From Limonium bicolor (lineage: Eukaryota; Streptophyta; Magnoliopsida; Caryophyllales; Plumbaginaceae), in assembly GCA_023374045.1 (NCBI GenBank), contig CM041778.1, forward strand, positions 404,982,438-405,046,437: 64,000 nucleotides of DNA, read 5' to 3'. The notes below the pieces were generated by a model. That model saw only the letters and a program-made list of their open reading frames with translations, was not told where the DNA came from and made no database searches. The position numbers and the translations under genes were made by a program. Shown piece after piece: positions 45,491 to 56,997 of this stretch (positions are counted from its first letter, which is position 1; each line of letters starts with the position of its first letter).

Positions 45491-46563
45491 TGAAGAGCAC
45501 CTGTGATATATAAAATGAAATAAAGTCTATTTCAGTAGTTGTTATTAACATATATAATTTTAAAAACATAATGGTATACGATGAATTAAAAGAAAAATAA
45601 ATGGTATTTGAATTAAACATGTAGAATTTTGTTTTTATATTCTGGAAAAGATGCGACATACAACTTATAAATATTAGCATCCCTAATATACGTGCTTGCT
45701 TTTTTACTTATAAGTTGTTGGAAGGATGGTTACAGTAATGCGATCATCAGATGAGCAAAACGAAAGCCAGGTTTTATGAGGAAAGGAAAAAAAAACGGCT
45801 AGCTTTAGATAATGCGATCAAGTTGCATTTACTTTGCAGTTTAAAATTATATGAATCGTCCTATTCCAGTCAAAAAGTTTAATGTTAGCTTTGACTCATC
45901 TCATCAGCTACAGTAGATATTTGCATAACCCAAAGTGAAACTACTTTTCCTTCCACATTGGCTTCACCTGATTGCATGCTTTGATCTCCTCATTTTTATT
46001 TTTCATCCTTCATATAGCTATGATTTCCTAGGGCCTTTAGTATCGACAAAAGAGAGCCATTAATTTTGACTCAAAAATATTTCTTCTTTTGTATAATTGA
46101 GGGTTAAAGACGGTGCCCTGAGGGTTAGCCTTGTTGACGTTTTTAGGTTGCAGTTATTTCGTATGTGATATTATATTTATGAGAGGAGAATGCAACATGG
46201 GACTCTTGTAAGACCCATTACATAAAATCCTTAATAACTTGAAATAGATCAAAATTTAGGGTGTCAATTTCATCCCAAAAATCGGCCGTAATTACCTGGT
46301 TAGGGTTTTAAATTTTAACCTGAAAATATTGTTGTACTCCAAACTCAAATCAACCAAAAACCTGAAATTATTCTTTTAATTAGATTTTTAACACTTATTC
46401 TCATTTTTAGCTGAAGTAGACAACTTAAATTTGTTGTTTCATGGAGTATGTATATCTTTTGACAATAGCTTCATTTTGCAGGAAGTTAGTTTCATGTTAG
46501 TTTCAAAGGTTATTTTTGGGTTATTTTTTTGTTGTTAATTTTGAGTCCGGTTTAGATTAAGCT
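45491..46563. other. Unassigned AT-rich sequence, target region of the MULE
   Basis: No ORFs of note. From about 46257 (agggtgtcaattt) to the MULE, and after it up to about 51605 (aattcacacct), the flanks may be the two halves of an older short-TIR element, but no matching TSD is visible. Confidence 0.35.
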
Positions 46564-46573
46564 CAACCAACCC

Positions 46574-46945
46574 GAAAAAAATTCTGAAATAACGCTACAG
46601 GAACAAACTTGTTCCCTTATTAGCGTCTGTCCCAAAATAATTACTGAAATAACGTTTTCGGGCGAAATCGTCTCTTGAAGAGACGATTTCATTAATTATC
46701 AAAGTTGAAATCGTCTCTTGAAGAGACGATTTCTCCTTTTGTCCGCGCCACGTTGGCGCTGATTTGGCATGGAAACGGAAGAGAGGTAAATCGTCTCTTC
46801 AACCGACGATTTCTAGAAATCGTCTTTAGAACCGACGACTTCTCCCTTGTCATTTAAGCCGCGGCCTATCACACATGAAATCGTCTCTTGAAGAGACGAT
46901 TTCTACTGAAATAAGTATGAAATCGTCTCTTCAAGAGACGATTTC
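46574..46945 (+). repeat. Left TIR and adjoining palindrome array of the MULE
   Basis: 27-nt palindromes with arms GAAATCGTCTCTT and one central base are at 46664-46690, 46707-46733, 46877-46903 and 46919-46945. A variant is at 46788-46812 and the 20-bp perfect palindrome GACGATTTCTAGAAATCGTC at 46805-46824. The last two 27-mers lie inside the TIR boundary (46850). Confidence 0.85.
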
Positions 46946-47231
46946 ACCTGTTCACAGCACTTAGGCAATTTTTTAAGTGTTGGAACACCACAATTCAACA
47001 ACACATCCACTTGCAACATCTTCCAAGGGCTGTAACACCACAAAGTCATAACAAACAACCTGTACATATTAATATCTCTCCCACATTCACTTTGCTCAGA
47101 ACAAATTCAAATCATTTGTAACGTCACAGAAACATAAGAAATCAAAATGCGAAGCAAATGTATAGTTTATAAGATAGAAAGTAATACAATCTCAAAATCA
47201 AGTTGTTTACAAAATGTAACAACCTACATCA

Positions 47232-49310
47232 TCAACGTCTACTACGTCGTACATACGTCCTAGTCACTCTAGGTGTAGGATCCTCAACTGCTGATGCAAG
47301 AGTAGGATCAAGGTCACGACCACTTAGATCCCCTACAGCATGACAATCTCGGGAATCTCTATCCCTAAGTGGTGCTCCAGGAGTAGATGTAGAAGCTAAT
47401 GCAAGGTCTGCAGCCGGCGTCGTGATGTCCATGCTCGTCCCAGCACCGGAGGATGACGCCCCGGGAAAGCCTGAGCTGCTCCCAAAATATGCAAATCCAG
47501 TAGTGTCGACCTGCAGCGTAGGATCCACGATCTGAGATAGTGTCTGACTACCGGCGATGTCGAACGCCTCCTGATGATCTACTGCCTCAGGAGCTTCACC
47601 ACGTGCACGTCCTCTTCCTCTACCTCGACCACGAGGACGACGACCACGCCCTTGTCTCCTACCCTGATCTGCAGCGGCATCAGCATCTTCCTCGTCTGGG
47701 GCAGCTACTGGGACATGCTGTGGCCGTGGAAGGACGTAGTACGTGTTGTTGTACTCGTCTCTCATCAATCGTAGACTAGTGAGAGCATCATCGACACGCA
47801 TTTCCTCTAGCATGCCGATGACCTCATTTGTGGTCTCCCCCTACACCACAATTCAAAATATGAATATAACAAAATAATATGTCATAAGACTAAATTAAAA
47901 CAAGTAAAATCAGTTTTACTCACCATATATCCCAATAGAGCTCCCGTACGGCCAATGTATCTCCTCGTGTTGCGCCCGTACCACTCTTCGTACGCAGGAC
48001 CAGGATCATCCAACTGTAGATCGACCACTCTCTCAGCACGCAGTTCCACAGGGCAATGTCTCTGAATGGTGAGTTTGCCAATTCCATTCGGTGCGGCCTC
48101 TGTCGATGCTGTGCAGATCAACCCGTGCATCATCCCGTCTGTCCTAGGATCATCCGTGGAAACTGCCTCCCGCCAAACTTGTCGCATCACACGATCCGGG
48201 AGATGCAACTCCACTATATGAAAGCAGATAAGTGGCACCCGAGCTCGTGCAATGTGGAGGCCAACCAAGCAATACGGAGGAAGAGACTGTAACACCTCAT
48301 CCGTGTAGGGCTCCCAAACAATCTGAAATAATAGACATTAAAAGTTAAAGACATAATGTTCGTGTAAAGAAAACCAATGCAACATACAAAAAAAAAGACT
48401 CACCTGATGCGGTGTCTGCCTATCAAATGCCTCTCTGTAGTGAGTGAGCACATGTGTGGCGTGTCCGGTCACATCGAAGTCGACATGCCAGCGATGTGCA
48501 AGCGGAAGTAAAGGAAGTGGGCCAGCATGATGGGCATGTCGACGGATGGGAGCTATATAAGGAAATCTCTCCCACGCCCAAATCTGTAGGATGACCAGCG
48601 CCCCAGCGATGCCACTGTCCCCAGCATCACACGCTAGACACAACTGTCTGTACAACCATGCCAGACATGCAGATCCCCAGCTATACTGTCCGGCCTGGTC
48701 GAAATCCTCCAAAAGTGGCAAGAACATCAGATGGACCTGGTTCCCCGACCGATCAACAAAAATGGTCCCACCCAGTAGCATCAGTATGTAAGCACGGGTG
48801 TCTCATGACAGTCACCTCATCTGCATGCTCAGGTAACTGTCCAAAAGTAGAACCCAGCCAACTGAGCTTGATCCTACTATGACGTCCTAGATCGGCCGGC
48901 CTAGCGCCTAGGAGGTCGTCGCACAACGCTCCCCAATCTCTGATCGTGGTACCCGTGACTGGTAGTCCGTCTATAGGTAGGCCGGTAAGCAGAGCAACAT
49001 CCTCCAATGTGACGGTCATCTCTCCTGTCGGCATGTGAAAAGTATGGGTCTCTCGACGCCATCTCTCTACCAGTGCAGTGATCAGATGCCAGTCCAAGGA
49101 GATGAACTCCAGACTAGCCATCCCGATGAATCCAGAAGCCTCCAAATAGGGGCGCATCCTCTCATCGTAACGTACATGCCCGCCACGTCGTACACTAGCC
49201 TCGAAGCGGCGACAGTGTAATACCTGATACTCGTTCCCATCCCAAATAGATGTAGACCTATGATGACGCTGATGTCGAAGTATGGAACCACGGGGTGGAC
49301 CGGGATCCAT
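47232..49310 (-). CDS. Plant mobile domain (PMD) protein, three exons, one frameshift
   Basis: Exons by splice sites: 49310-48404, 48322-47924 and 47840-47232, with introns of 81 and 83 nt (CAG|GTGAGT..TTTCAG and ATG|GTGAGT..GTGTAG). The joined length is 1915 nt; a net 2-nt loss near 48795 interrupts an otherwise continuous frame of about 638 codons, between TVMRHP and the next segment (LLGGTIFVDRSGNQVHL). The N-terminus MDPGPPRGSIL and motifs LTGLPIDGLPV, YSWGSACLAWLYRQL, LQIWAWERFPYIAP and PDRVMRQ are those of the PMD (aminotransferase-like, PF10536) family of plant genomes and MULEs. The C-terminus is acidic, then RGRGRRPRGRGRGRGR, then Ser/Thr-rich. Host relatives (MAIN/MAIL1) act in the nucleus in genome stability and silencing; the role of the transposon version is unknown. 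Confidence 0.8.
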
Positions 49311-49460
49311 GTGTAACTAAATATTAAATAACAGAGATTCAACCATATCAAAAGCTCGTATCTTAAAAAAGAATATGCAATTTTTCAAAACATAAGAAAC
49401 ATTGCATTAATAACAAAAATTCAAGTACAAACGTAATCTAATAGTACAACACAACAAACA

Positions 49461-50522
49461 CTAAGCAGAACTACTACTAGGACATTTCCTCTTGTTATGA
49501 CCCTCTTGCGCACACCTACTGCATCTAGTCTTTATCTTTGGCTCCTTCAAATCCATCTCATTACGAATACGGGTTGATCTTGGTCTTCCCTTTCCTCGCA
49601 CACGAGATGGGTCGGGAAGAATGATGGGAAAGTCTGATGGAGGCCACGAGTGCTGATCCCCGAATGGGACAAAGAGTCGACCGTACACATTGAGCTGCTT
49701 CTGCCAAGTGTACCACGACCCCATAAGAGATGTACTGTCCATGTGTATGAAAGCAGCTGCTGCACAAGCGTGTGAGCATGGAATCCTGTAAGTCTGCCAT
49801 TTCTGGCAAGTACAGTGCCCCATCATTGTCATCACCATCATCATCATCATCATCATCATCAAAGTGTCCAAACCCTTCCATCTCGTCCTCCTCGAAGTCT
49901 TCCCGCAAGTCGCCGTCATCATCAAAGTGTCCAAGTTCATCACCACCATCATGTTCGAGAGGATCTACAACGGGTGTTGGGTATGATGATTGTTCTTGTG
50001 TATGTAAGTAGGTTTCATCTTGAGGAGCATTAAGTATAGAGAAGTGTTTGTGATGTTTTGTGTTTGATGTATGGGATATGAAGAAGGCAAAGGGATTAGG
50101 TTTTCAGGTGGTGTGAAGCTTGGAGGAGCTTGGTGTTGATAAGATGAGGAAATGAGAAGTGTTTGTGGTTGTCGTTTTTCATGTACTTCAGCGTACAATT
50201 CATAGAATATATCTTGTGCCCCATCATGTTGACAATAGAACATGGCACTTTTCAGATCCCCATCATCATCGATGGGTATCACTGTCCACTTTGTGGTTCC
50301 GTCATTCTTTGTCTTACCCATCCTTTGTGACACCGTCACTTCATGGGTGCACAAGTCGATACCGAAACGACTACCAATCTCAGCAATAAGCTGCTCATAA
50401 TTGGTGTCGCCACTAATCGTGAGGAGCTTCTTCTTCCCACCCTCGTAATCAGCTCCGTTTGGCCCATAAACAATTTTGCCACTAATATGACATAAGAACT
50501 GGATAACGTCGGACATATCCAC
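49461..50522 (-). pseudogene. mudrA-type transposase remnant lacking the DDE core
   Basis: The start is at M 50522 (or M 50516). The N-terminal domain (residues 1 to about 120; GKIVYGPNGADYEGG, RFGIDL, IDDDGDLKSAMFY) is that of MuDR-family transposases. It shifts frame near 50100 into an acidic linker coded by an (ATC)n run at 49840-49930. The frame then shifts straight into the C-terminal SWIM zinc finger (CTCQKWQTYRIPCSH, near 49760-49815) and a CCHC knuckle (CSRCAQEGHNKRKC, near 49485-49525). The DNA-binding and DDE catalytic domains normally between linker and SWIM are absent, so an internal deletion is inferred with the ATC repeat at or beside its junction. Confidence 0.75.
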
Positions 50523-51195
50523 CTAATTGCATACACCATTCGTAATTCACAAATTTAATCAACCGTTCCACCATTTGGCTGATTGGAAACAAACAAAGCC
50601 GAAAAAAATAAACAAAAACTATAATGTTGTTTAAACACTACCATTCAATAACTAATTCTACAATTCAACCATATCAATTGCCTATAATTATGTAAACACT
50701 TCAAACAATTAATTGTGTTTTCAATTTCACATATATCCAAAATTTCCCAAATGCTACTACATCACAATATTACCAAATTACACAAACAATTCATTTTCAC
50801 TATAATTTCACAAACCAACAACAAATTATCACTTCAATTTAGCAAATAATCAGTTACCACTGCAATTTAACACACAAACACACATAAAAAGCTCCCACTA
50901 TCACAATCCCTAATTTTCTAACAACCCCTAATTTACTAACACTTTCTAACTAATTTAGGGTTAGAAAATTACCTAAACAATTAGTATTCGATGCAGGTGG
51001 TCGGAGGTGGAGTTTCTGGTCGGCGACGGCGGCAACCGGCGGTGGTTTCCGGCGAAGAGGAGACGAGGTGGGGCGGTGGTCTTCGCTGGTCGTCGCTCCT
51101 CTTGCTCTCGGGACAGAATATCGACAGAGAAGGAAAGATAGAATGAGGAAGGGAAGGGAAGGGAAAAAAAATCGGGTCTGTATTTTACAACCCGT

Positions 51196-51565
51196 GAAAT
51201 CGTCTTTACAAAAGACGATTTCTTCCTTAATAGAGAAATCGTCTTTGAAGAAGACGATTTCATTAGTAACTTTCTCGCGCGCAACGGAACAAGGGAGAAG
51301 TCGTCGGTTCTAAAGACGATTTCTAGAAATCGTCGGTTGAAGAGACGATTTACCTCTCTTCCGTTTCCATGCCAAATCAGCGCCAACGTGGCGCGGACAA
51401 AAGGAGAAATCGTCTCTTCAAGAGACGATTTCAACTTTGATAATTAATGAAATCGTCTCTTCAAGAGACGATTTCGCCCGAAAACGTTATTTCAGTGATT
51501 ATTTTGGGACAGACGCTAATAAGGGAACAAGTTTGTTCCTGTAGCGTTATTTCAGAATTTTTTTC
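51196..51565 (-). repeat. Right TIR and adjoining palindrome array of the MULE
   Basis: TIR 51289-51565 with palindromes at 51406-51432 and 51449-51475. Inner variants with TCTTT arms at 51196-51222 and 51235-51261 differ from the inner pair on the left side. Confidence 0.85.
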
Positions 51566-51575
51566 CAACCAACCC

Positions 51576-51929
51576 GACCTAAAACCTGAAATTCACACCT
51601 TGTATCAAACGAAGAAGGATTAAATCATGAGAGCTAAATTTTATTAGAAAAGGAAAAACAGATACTATCAAAAGTACAATAAATGGAAAGGATAGTGGTC
51701 CATCAATAACTAAAAGGAGATCAGCGTATCTTCGTTTCCCAGTGCAATGATTACAAGATTCTTTTTGTTATCGTTAATATGTAAGTAACTTAACTACTTC
51801 AACCAAAGAGTGCACAATGAGAATGAGTGTTCTGTTTTTTGTCAATAATAGAGAGTTAGACATATCTCATCTAAGATCAGATCAATTGAAATGTTTGAGA
51901 GAGTCCACCCCACTTTTAAACGTCTGGAT
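51576..51929. other. Short unassigned stretch
   Basis: Flank between the MULE and the hAT MITE. No gene or repeat recognised apart from the possible old element end near 51605. Confidence 0.4.
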
Positions 51930-52089
51930 CAGTGGCGGATGCATGAGTTTTGTCTCGGGGGTAAAAAAAATTTGTCACTGTTACTCTTTAAAATATTATA
52001 TCATTTTATATTTTTTCACAAATTTATAAGAATATTTGACAAATTTTCAAAAGTTTGGGATCGACCCGGCCCCTTTGGATCCGTCACTG
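51930..52089. mobile_element. hAT-type MITE, 160 bp
   Basis: Ends CAGTGGCGGAT and ATCCGTCACTG (inverted, one mismatch), flanked by the perfect 8-bp duplication GTCTGGAT (51922-51929 and 52090-52097). The TSD length and CAGTGGCGGA terminus fit the hAT superfamily. Confidence 0.9.
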
Positions 52090-52154
52090 GTCTGGATCGA
52101 AAATCACCGTCTATTTTGTCCGCCAGTATTTTATTTATCTGGTGAGTATTAATG

Positions 52155-52507
52155 TGTTACAGTTTAGTAACTCACACAGATCTGAGGAAGAAGAATGAAG
52201 GAGGAGTGAGCTAATGTTGACACAACAACAACTCATCGACTCACCGGCAGGTTGCCTGAAGAAGAACTACAGCCACGCATAGAAGAGCAAGAACAGAGAG
52301 ACAACAAGAGACTGAGATGGAGAGATTGACTATGAATTCCTTTATATTTCTTTCTTTGGTGTAAAACAGTATTTATACAACTTAGCAATTGTAACAGAGT
52401 GAATGTACAATTGGTGCTGTAACAGAATGTAAACTGAAATACAATTGGTCTTTATTCTAGTATATATATATTTGTCTCATATATTGCTATTTATTATCCC
52501 TCTAACA
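52155..52507 (-). repeat. 3' LTR of the Reina-type element
   Basis: Plus-strand ends TGTTACAG and CTAACA. It is diverged from the 5' LTR by several substitutions and small indels, so the insertion is old relative to 25671-31091. Confidence 0.88.
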
Positions 52508-52543
52508 GATCTCTCTTCCCTTAAGAACCTTGTCCTCAAGGTT
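52508..52543 (-). other. Hairpin plus polypurine tract of the Reina-type element
   Basis: On the minus strand: AACCTT, loop GAGGAC, AAGGTT (plus 52526-52543), CTT, then AAGGGAAGAGAGATC abutting the LTR. Same architecture as at 4443-4476 and 29349-29387. Confidence 0.8.
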
Positions 52544-53315
52544 CAAAATTGGGATACTTGCGAATCAAATCATGGTAGAATTCCCATGTAGCATCATCTG
52601 CTGTTGAATCTGACCATTTAACTAATACCATGGTAGCGGCCTTGCCTTGCCGATTAACCATCTTTCTTTCCAAGATATGTTCTGGTTCATGACTGAAAAC
52701 ATCAGGAACTAAAAGAGGCAACTGAGAGGTGTGGTGAACATCTCCAATTTTCTTCTTAAGTTGAGACACATGGAACACCGGATGTATAGCAGCAGAAGGG
52801 GGTAAATCAAGCTTATAAGCTCTGCTGGCACACTTATCAAGAACTCGAAAAGGTCCAAAGTATTTAGGAGCCAACTTCTGATTGCTTCTAACCACCACCG
52901 ACTGCTGCCTATATGGTTGTAGTTTCACAAATACCATGTCCCCAATCTCCAAGGATCTTTTAGAACAATGCTTATTTGCCTGTTGTTCCATACGATGTTG
53001 AGCTCGCAACAAATGAAACTTAAGCAGCTGTATCATGTTCTCTCTATCCTGGAGGCATTGAGCTACTACCGTGACTTTACATTTTCCAGGAAGATAGGGT
53101 AAGTGCTGAGGGGGAGTTCTCCCATAAACTGCCTCATAAGGAGACATTTGAATAGCAGAATGAAATGTGTTATACCAAAATTCTGCCAGTGGCAGATATT
53201 TACTCCATAAGTGTGGTCTCTCACTACACATACAACGCAAATATGTTTCCAAGCAACGGTTTACTACCTCGGTTTGTCCATCAGTTTGTAGATGATAGGC
53301 CGAGGAGAAATTCAA
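52536..53315 (-). pseudogene. Integrase C-terminus with chromodomain-like end
   Basis: Includes FSSAYHLQTDGQTEVVNR, which carries the catalytic Glu region, GMxP-type segment FHSAIQMSPYEAVYG, the SH3-like core and a terminal EHILERKMVNRQG...VLVKW...ATWE chromodomain-like segment. It is in the same frame as 53340-53732 but separated by one nonsense codon near 53337. Confidence 0.85.
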
Positions 53316-53339
53316 TTCAACACCTTCATTTGAGAACAG

Positions 53340-54522
53340 TTATGTCCAAAACTGACTAAGAAATACTGCATCCCTTTCACTTGTAATAGAGTATGGAAAA
53401 CCATGAAGTTTGAATACATTATCCAAATACGCTTGAGCAACAGAAGCAGCCGTATACGGATGCTTGAGAGCTATAAAGTGAGCTGCCTTACTCAATCTGT
53501 CCACCACCACAAGTATAACTGTTTTCCCAAAAGAAGGAGGTAAAGAATCTATGAAGTCCATAGATATATCCTGCCAGATGTCATCAGGGATCGGCAAAGG
53601 CTGTAACAGACCAGGGTATACAGAATGATCGTACTTACATCGCTGACACTGCTCACAAGCACGAATGAAACATTGAATATCTTTGCTCATGCCTTTCCAA
53701 TAAAAGTGCTTTAATGCGTTGGTGAGTTGCATCCCTGCCTGAATGTCCTCCCAAACTTGATGAATGCATCCAATTCATTATAGCTGTTCTGAGAGTATTG
53801 CTGCGAGGCACAACAAGCTTGCTTTTCCTCCGAAGAAGGTCAGCTTGCCAAGTAAAGTGTTTGTGGCTAGTTTTATCCTGTTGCAAATCTGTAATTATAG
53901 ATTGAACTTCAGGATCCAACGCATAAGCTGCACGAATCTGGTGCAAGAAATCACTGGTGAGGACAGACAGAGACATATTTAAAACTTCAGAACCCTTCAT
54001 ACGTGATAAAGCATCTGCTACCAGATTCTCTTTCCCTTTCTTGTATTCAATTTCATAGTCAAACTCCAAAAGTTTCGGCAACCATTGTTGCTGTACCGGA
54101 GTATTCAGTCTCTGCTCCAACAAGTACTTAAGACTGCGTTGGTCAGTTCGAATCGTGAAATGAGATGAAAGTAAATAATGTCTCCACTTCTGCACTCCAA
54201 ATACCACAGCTAATAACTCTTTTTCATATATCGAGAGTTGCAGCTGCTTCCCCTGAAGGTGTCGGGTTATATAAGCCAAAGGATGGCCGTCCTGCATCAA
54301 CACTGCCCCTATACCCTGCCCACTTGCATCAGTTTCGATCACAAAGGGCCTGTCAAACTGTGGAAGTGCAAGAACTGGAGCTTCACCCAAAGCTGTTTTT
54401 AAGTTTTCAAATGCAGTAGCAGCTTCCTCACTCCACTGGAACGCATCTTTCTTAGTTAACAGAGTTAATGGCCTTGCGATTGTGCCAAAATTCTTCACGA
54501 AACGCCTGTAATAACCGGCCAA
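53340..54522 (-). pseudogene. RT thumb end, RNase H and integrase N-terminus/core
   Basis: GYYRRFVKNF and FVIETDASGQGIGAVL mark the RT-RNase H junction, ADALSRM its end. HSGRDATHQRIK and CEQCQRCK give the HHCC finger, split by a frameshift near 53690-53730. DISMDFIDSLP carries the first catalytic Asp. The second motif reads SERDAVF, with Glu where the family usually has Asp. Confidence 0.85.
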
Positions 54523-54542
54523 TCCAAGGAACCCACCAACTG

Positions 54543-55498
54543 TTAATGTTTCTTAGGAACAGGCCACTGTGCTACAGCTTTAATTTTCAGAGGATCAGTA
54601 GCAATCCCTGCACCGGAGATAAAGTGACCAAGATACTCCACCTTATCCTTAGCAAATGCGCATTTGCTCATCTTAGCATAAAGCTTATGCTCCCTCGTCA
54701 ACTGAAGCACCATACTGAGATGAACCACATGCTCCTTCAAAGTTTTACTATAGATGAGAATGTCATAAAAAAATCAGAACGAACTTGCGCAGAAATTCTC
54801 TGAATGTGGAGTTCATAAGGTTTTGAAATGTTGCTGGTGCATTGGTAAGGCCAAAAGGCATTACCAAATACTCATAATGACCGGCATGAGTCTTGAAGGT
54901 TGTTTTATGCACATCAGCAGGATCCATCCTAACTTGGTGATAACCAGCCCGCAAATCAATTTTAGAGAAGAATTTTGCTCCTCCTAACTCATCCATCAGA
55001 TCCTCAATCAAAGGTATAGGAAAGCGATCTTTGATTGTCAAACTGTTTAAATTCCTGTAGTCCACACACAATCCCATGTACCATCCTTTTTCTTTACTAC
55101 ACCACAAGAGAAGCAAAGGGGCTGGAGCTTGGTTGGATCGTACCTTGCAACAGCATTTCCTTTATTATCTTGTCGATTTCATTTTTCTGATTGACCGCAT
55201 ATCTGTAGGGCCGTTGATTGACTGGATTAGCACCACTAACCAGAGGTATTTGGTGATTGTGACCATCTCTAAAAGGCGGCAAAGCAACAGGTTCCACAAA
55301 AATATCATGGAAAGCTTGTGTTAACCTGTGAATTTCAGGCAACACGGCAGCTTCATCAGAAGAAATCTCCAAAGAAAAAGCCCGCTCATAGTCACTTGAA
55401 CTGGTTTCTTGGACACAAATCATATATGCCTGAGATTCTGACAATGGATTAGCAGTTAAGGCTTTAGCCCTAACATCTCTAGCAGATCCAGTCTTCAT
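54543..55498 (-). pseudogene. Reverse transcriptase, frameshifted at the catalytic motif
   Basis: [48 protein letters not shown] and [16 protein letters not shown] are RT blocks. The reading frame breaks in the T-run at the F-x-D-D position (near 54765), so the catalytic pair is not encoded in frame. A second break is near 55100. Confidence 0.85.
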
Positions 55499-55502
55499 CC
55501 CA

Positions 55503-56081
55503 TTAATTAAGCACCAGTTTCCTTGTTCCCACTTTAAATTTCATAATGAGATTTTTGAAATCCCACTTAATCGGTCCCAACTGCTCCAACCATTGAATTC
55601 CTAACACCATGTCACATCCACCCAATGGAATAACCAAGAAATCAGCAACAAATTCCTGCCCTTGAAAACTCCATCTGAACCCTTCAACTTTCCCCACTAC
55701 AGGTAGCGTACTACCATCAGCCACGGTGACCTTAGTGTTGGATACCGATTGCAGTTTGCAACCCAATTTCTCAGCTACTGCTTTATCTAAGAAATTGTGA
55801 GTGCTTCCCGAATCAATCAGTATAAAAAGAGGCCGTTTGTCATGAATTCCTCTGATCCGCATAGTACGATATCCAGTAGTACCAGCTAACGCACTGACAG
55901 AGATTTGCAAATCTTCATGCGAATCCTCTTCTTGGTCTTGCGAAGACAATTCCTCTTTGTTTTCAATTTCGGCGACATTCTCTAGCATGTATAACTGAGT
56001 TTTTTTATGCTGCAAGAAATGACCCGGGGTGAACGGTTCGTCGCAGTAATAACATAATCCTTTTGCACGCCTTTCACTCAT
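55503..56081 (-). pseudogene. Gag zinc finger and aspartic protease
   Basis: RRAKGLCYYCDEPFTPGH is the gypsy gag finger and FILIDSGSTHNFLD the protease active site (DSG). MVLGIQWLEQLGPI is the conserved block after it. The piece ends at a stop 56081 to 55503 in a frame different from gag. Confidence 0.85.
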
Positions 56082-56980
56082 CTGTTCCGGTGTAAGGAAT
56101 TTCCGAGGTACAAGCGGACCTTTACTTCTGTCGGGCTCGATTGCGGCTCTGGGATCTTGGGAGTTGGAAGCAAACCTTTGCTATTGCTCGTTAATCCTGC
56201 TGGTTTCGCACTCGAAGAGCTACTACCCCAATTTTTCCTAGGGTGAGCTTTTTCATATAATCTTCCCAGAAGTAAACACTGACGAAGCGATTTTGGCTGG
56301 AACATTCGGACATGCATTTGCGTGTCCACACGTAGACCAGCAAGATAAGCACTTACAAGATATTCCTCCGACAAGGATACTCTGGTGCGAATAGCCTCAA
56401 ATTTGTCGTGGTATTCCATAATCGTTTCTGTTTCGTGCAAGTTCTTTAACTCCGCTATCGGATCATCCAAAACATCGTCGAACTGTTCCTTTAGTAAAGC
56501 CTTGTATGCTTTCCAATCGACAAGAATGACCGACGCCATTTCGGACTGCGCAAGCGACTGATGCCATGCCATCGCCTGAGCGTCGAAATGAATTGAAGCG
56601 ATACCAACTTTCAACTCTTCTGGCGTTCGATCGATTGCAAAAAGCTATTCTACCTTGAACAGCCACTCTTTCACTTTCTCACCGCTGAATCGAGGGAAAT
56701 CCAACTTAGCCAGACGAGTTACACGAGAATACGAATTCTTGCGACTGGAAGATTCTTGTGGACTCTTATCACCAGAATTCTTTGTAGAAGCGACGGAGTG
56801 CAAACGCAATGCTTCAAAGAGATCGGCGATGCCTTTATCCAACTTACTGTTCTGCTCTGCAATGCTCCTTTCGAGCCTTGAGTTTTGTTCTGCCATCAGT
56901 GCCTGAATCTGAGGGTGAAGCGACGCTTCTAATTCCCTGATGGCATCGCGAATGAGTTGAGCGGTACGTGTTTCTGCCAT
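56078..56980 (-). pseudogene. Gag of the Reina-type element
   Basis: Starts MAETRTAQLIRDAI at 56980. A coiled-coil-like stretch (AEQNSRLERSIAEQNSKLDK) precedes LDFPRFSGEKVKEWL and the gag core (AQAMAWHQSL, EQFDDVLDDPIAELKNL, EYLVSAYLAGL). One in-frame TAG at about 56645 splits the frame; the 3' end shifts frame near 56100. Confidence 0.85.
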
Positions 56981-56997
56981 GGATAGAGAGGATCGTA

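Larger units (their letters stand above)
46574..51565 (-). mobile_element. Mutator-like element (MULE) with 277-bp TIRs carrying a plant-mobile-domain gene
   Basis: TIRs 46574-46850 and 51289-51565 are near-perfect inverted copies beginning GAAAAAAATTCTG. The flanking duplication is CAACCAACCC (46564-46573 and 51566-51575), 10 bp, within the MULE range. Inside, on the minus strand, lie a broken mudrA-type transposase (50522-49461) and a plant-mobile-domain gene (49310-47232). The transposase lacks its catalytic core, so this copy is non-autonomous. Confidence 0.92.

Noticed and set aside
46664..46945. Palindromic repeats with spacers resembling a CRISPR array
   Set aside because: Spacers are irregular, repeats are fully palindromic and lie in MULE TIRs in a plant genome.
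46257..51605. Older hAT-like element split by the MULE (agggtgtcaattt ... aattcacacct)
   Set aside because: End similarity is suggestive but there is no matching 8-bp target duplication.
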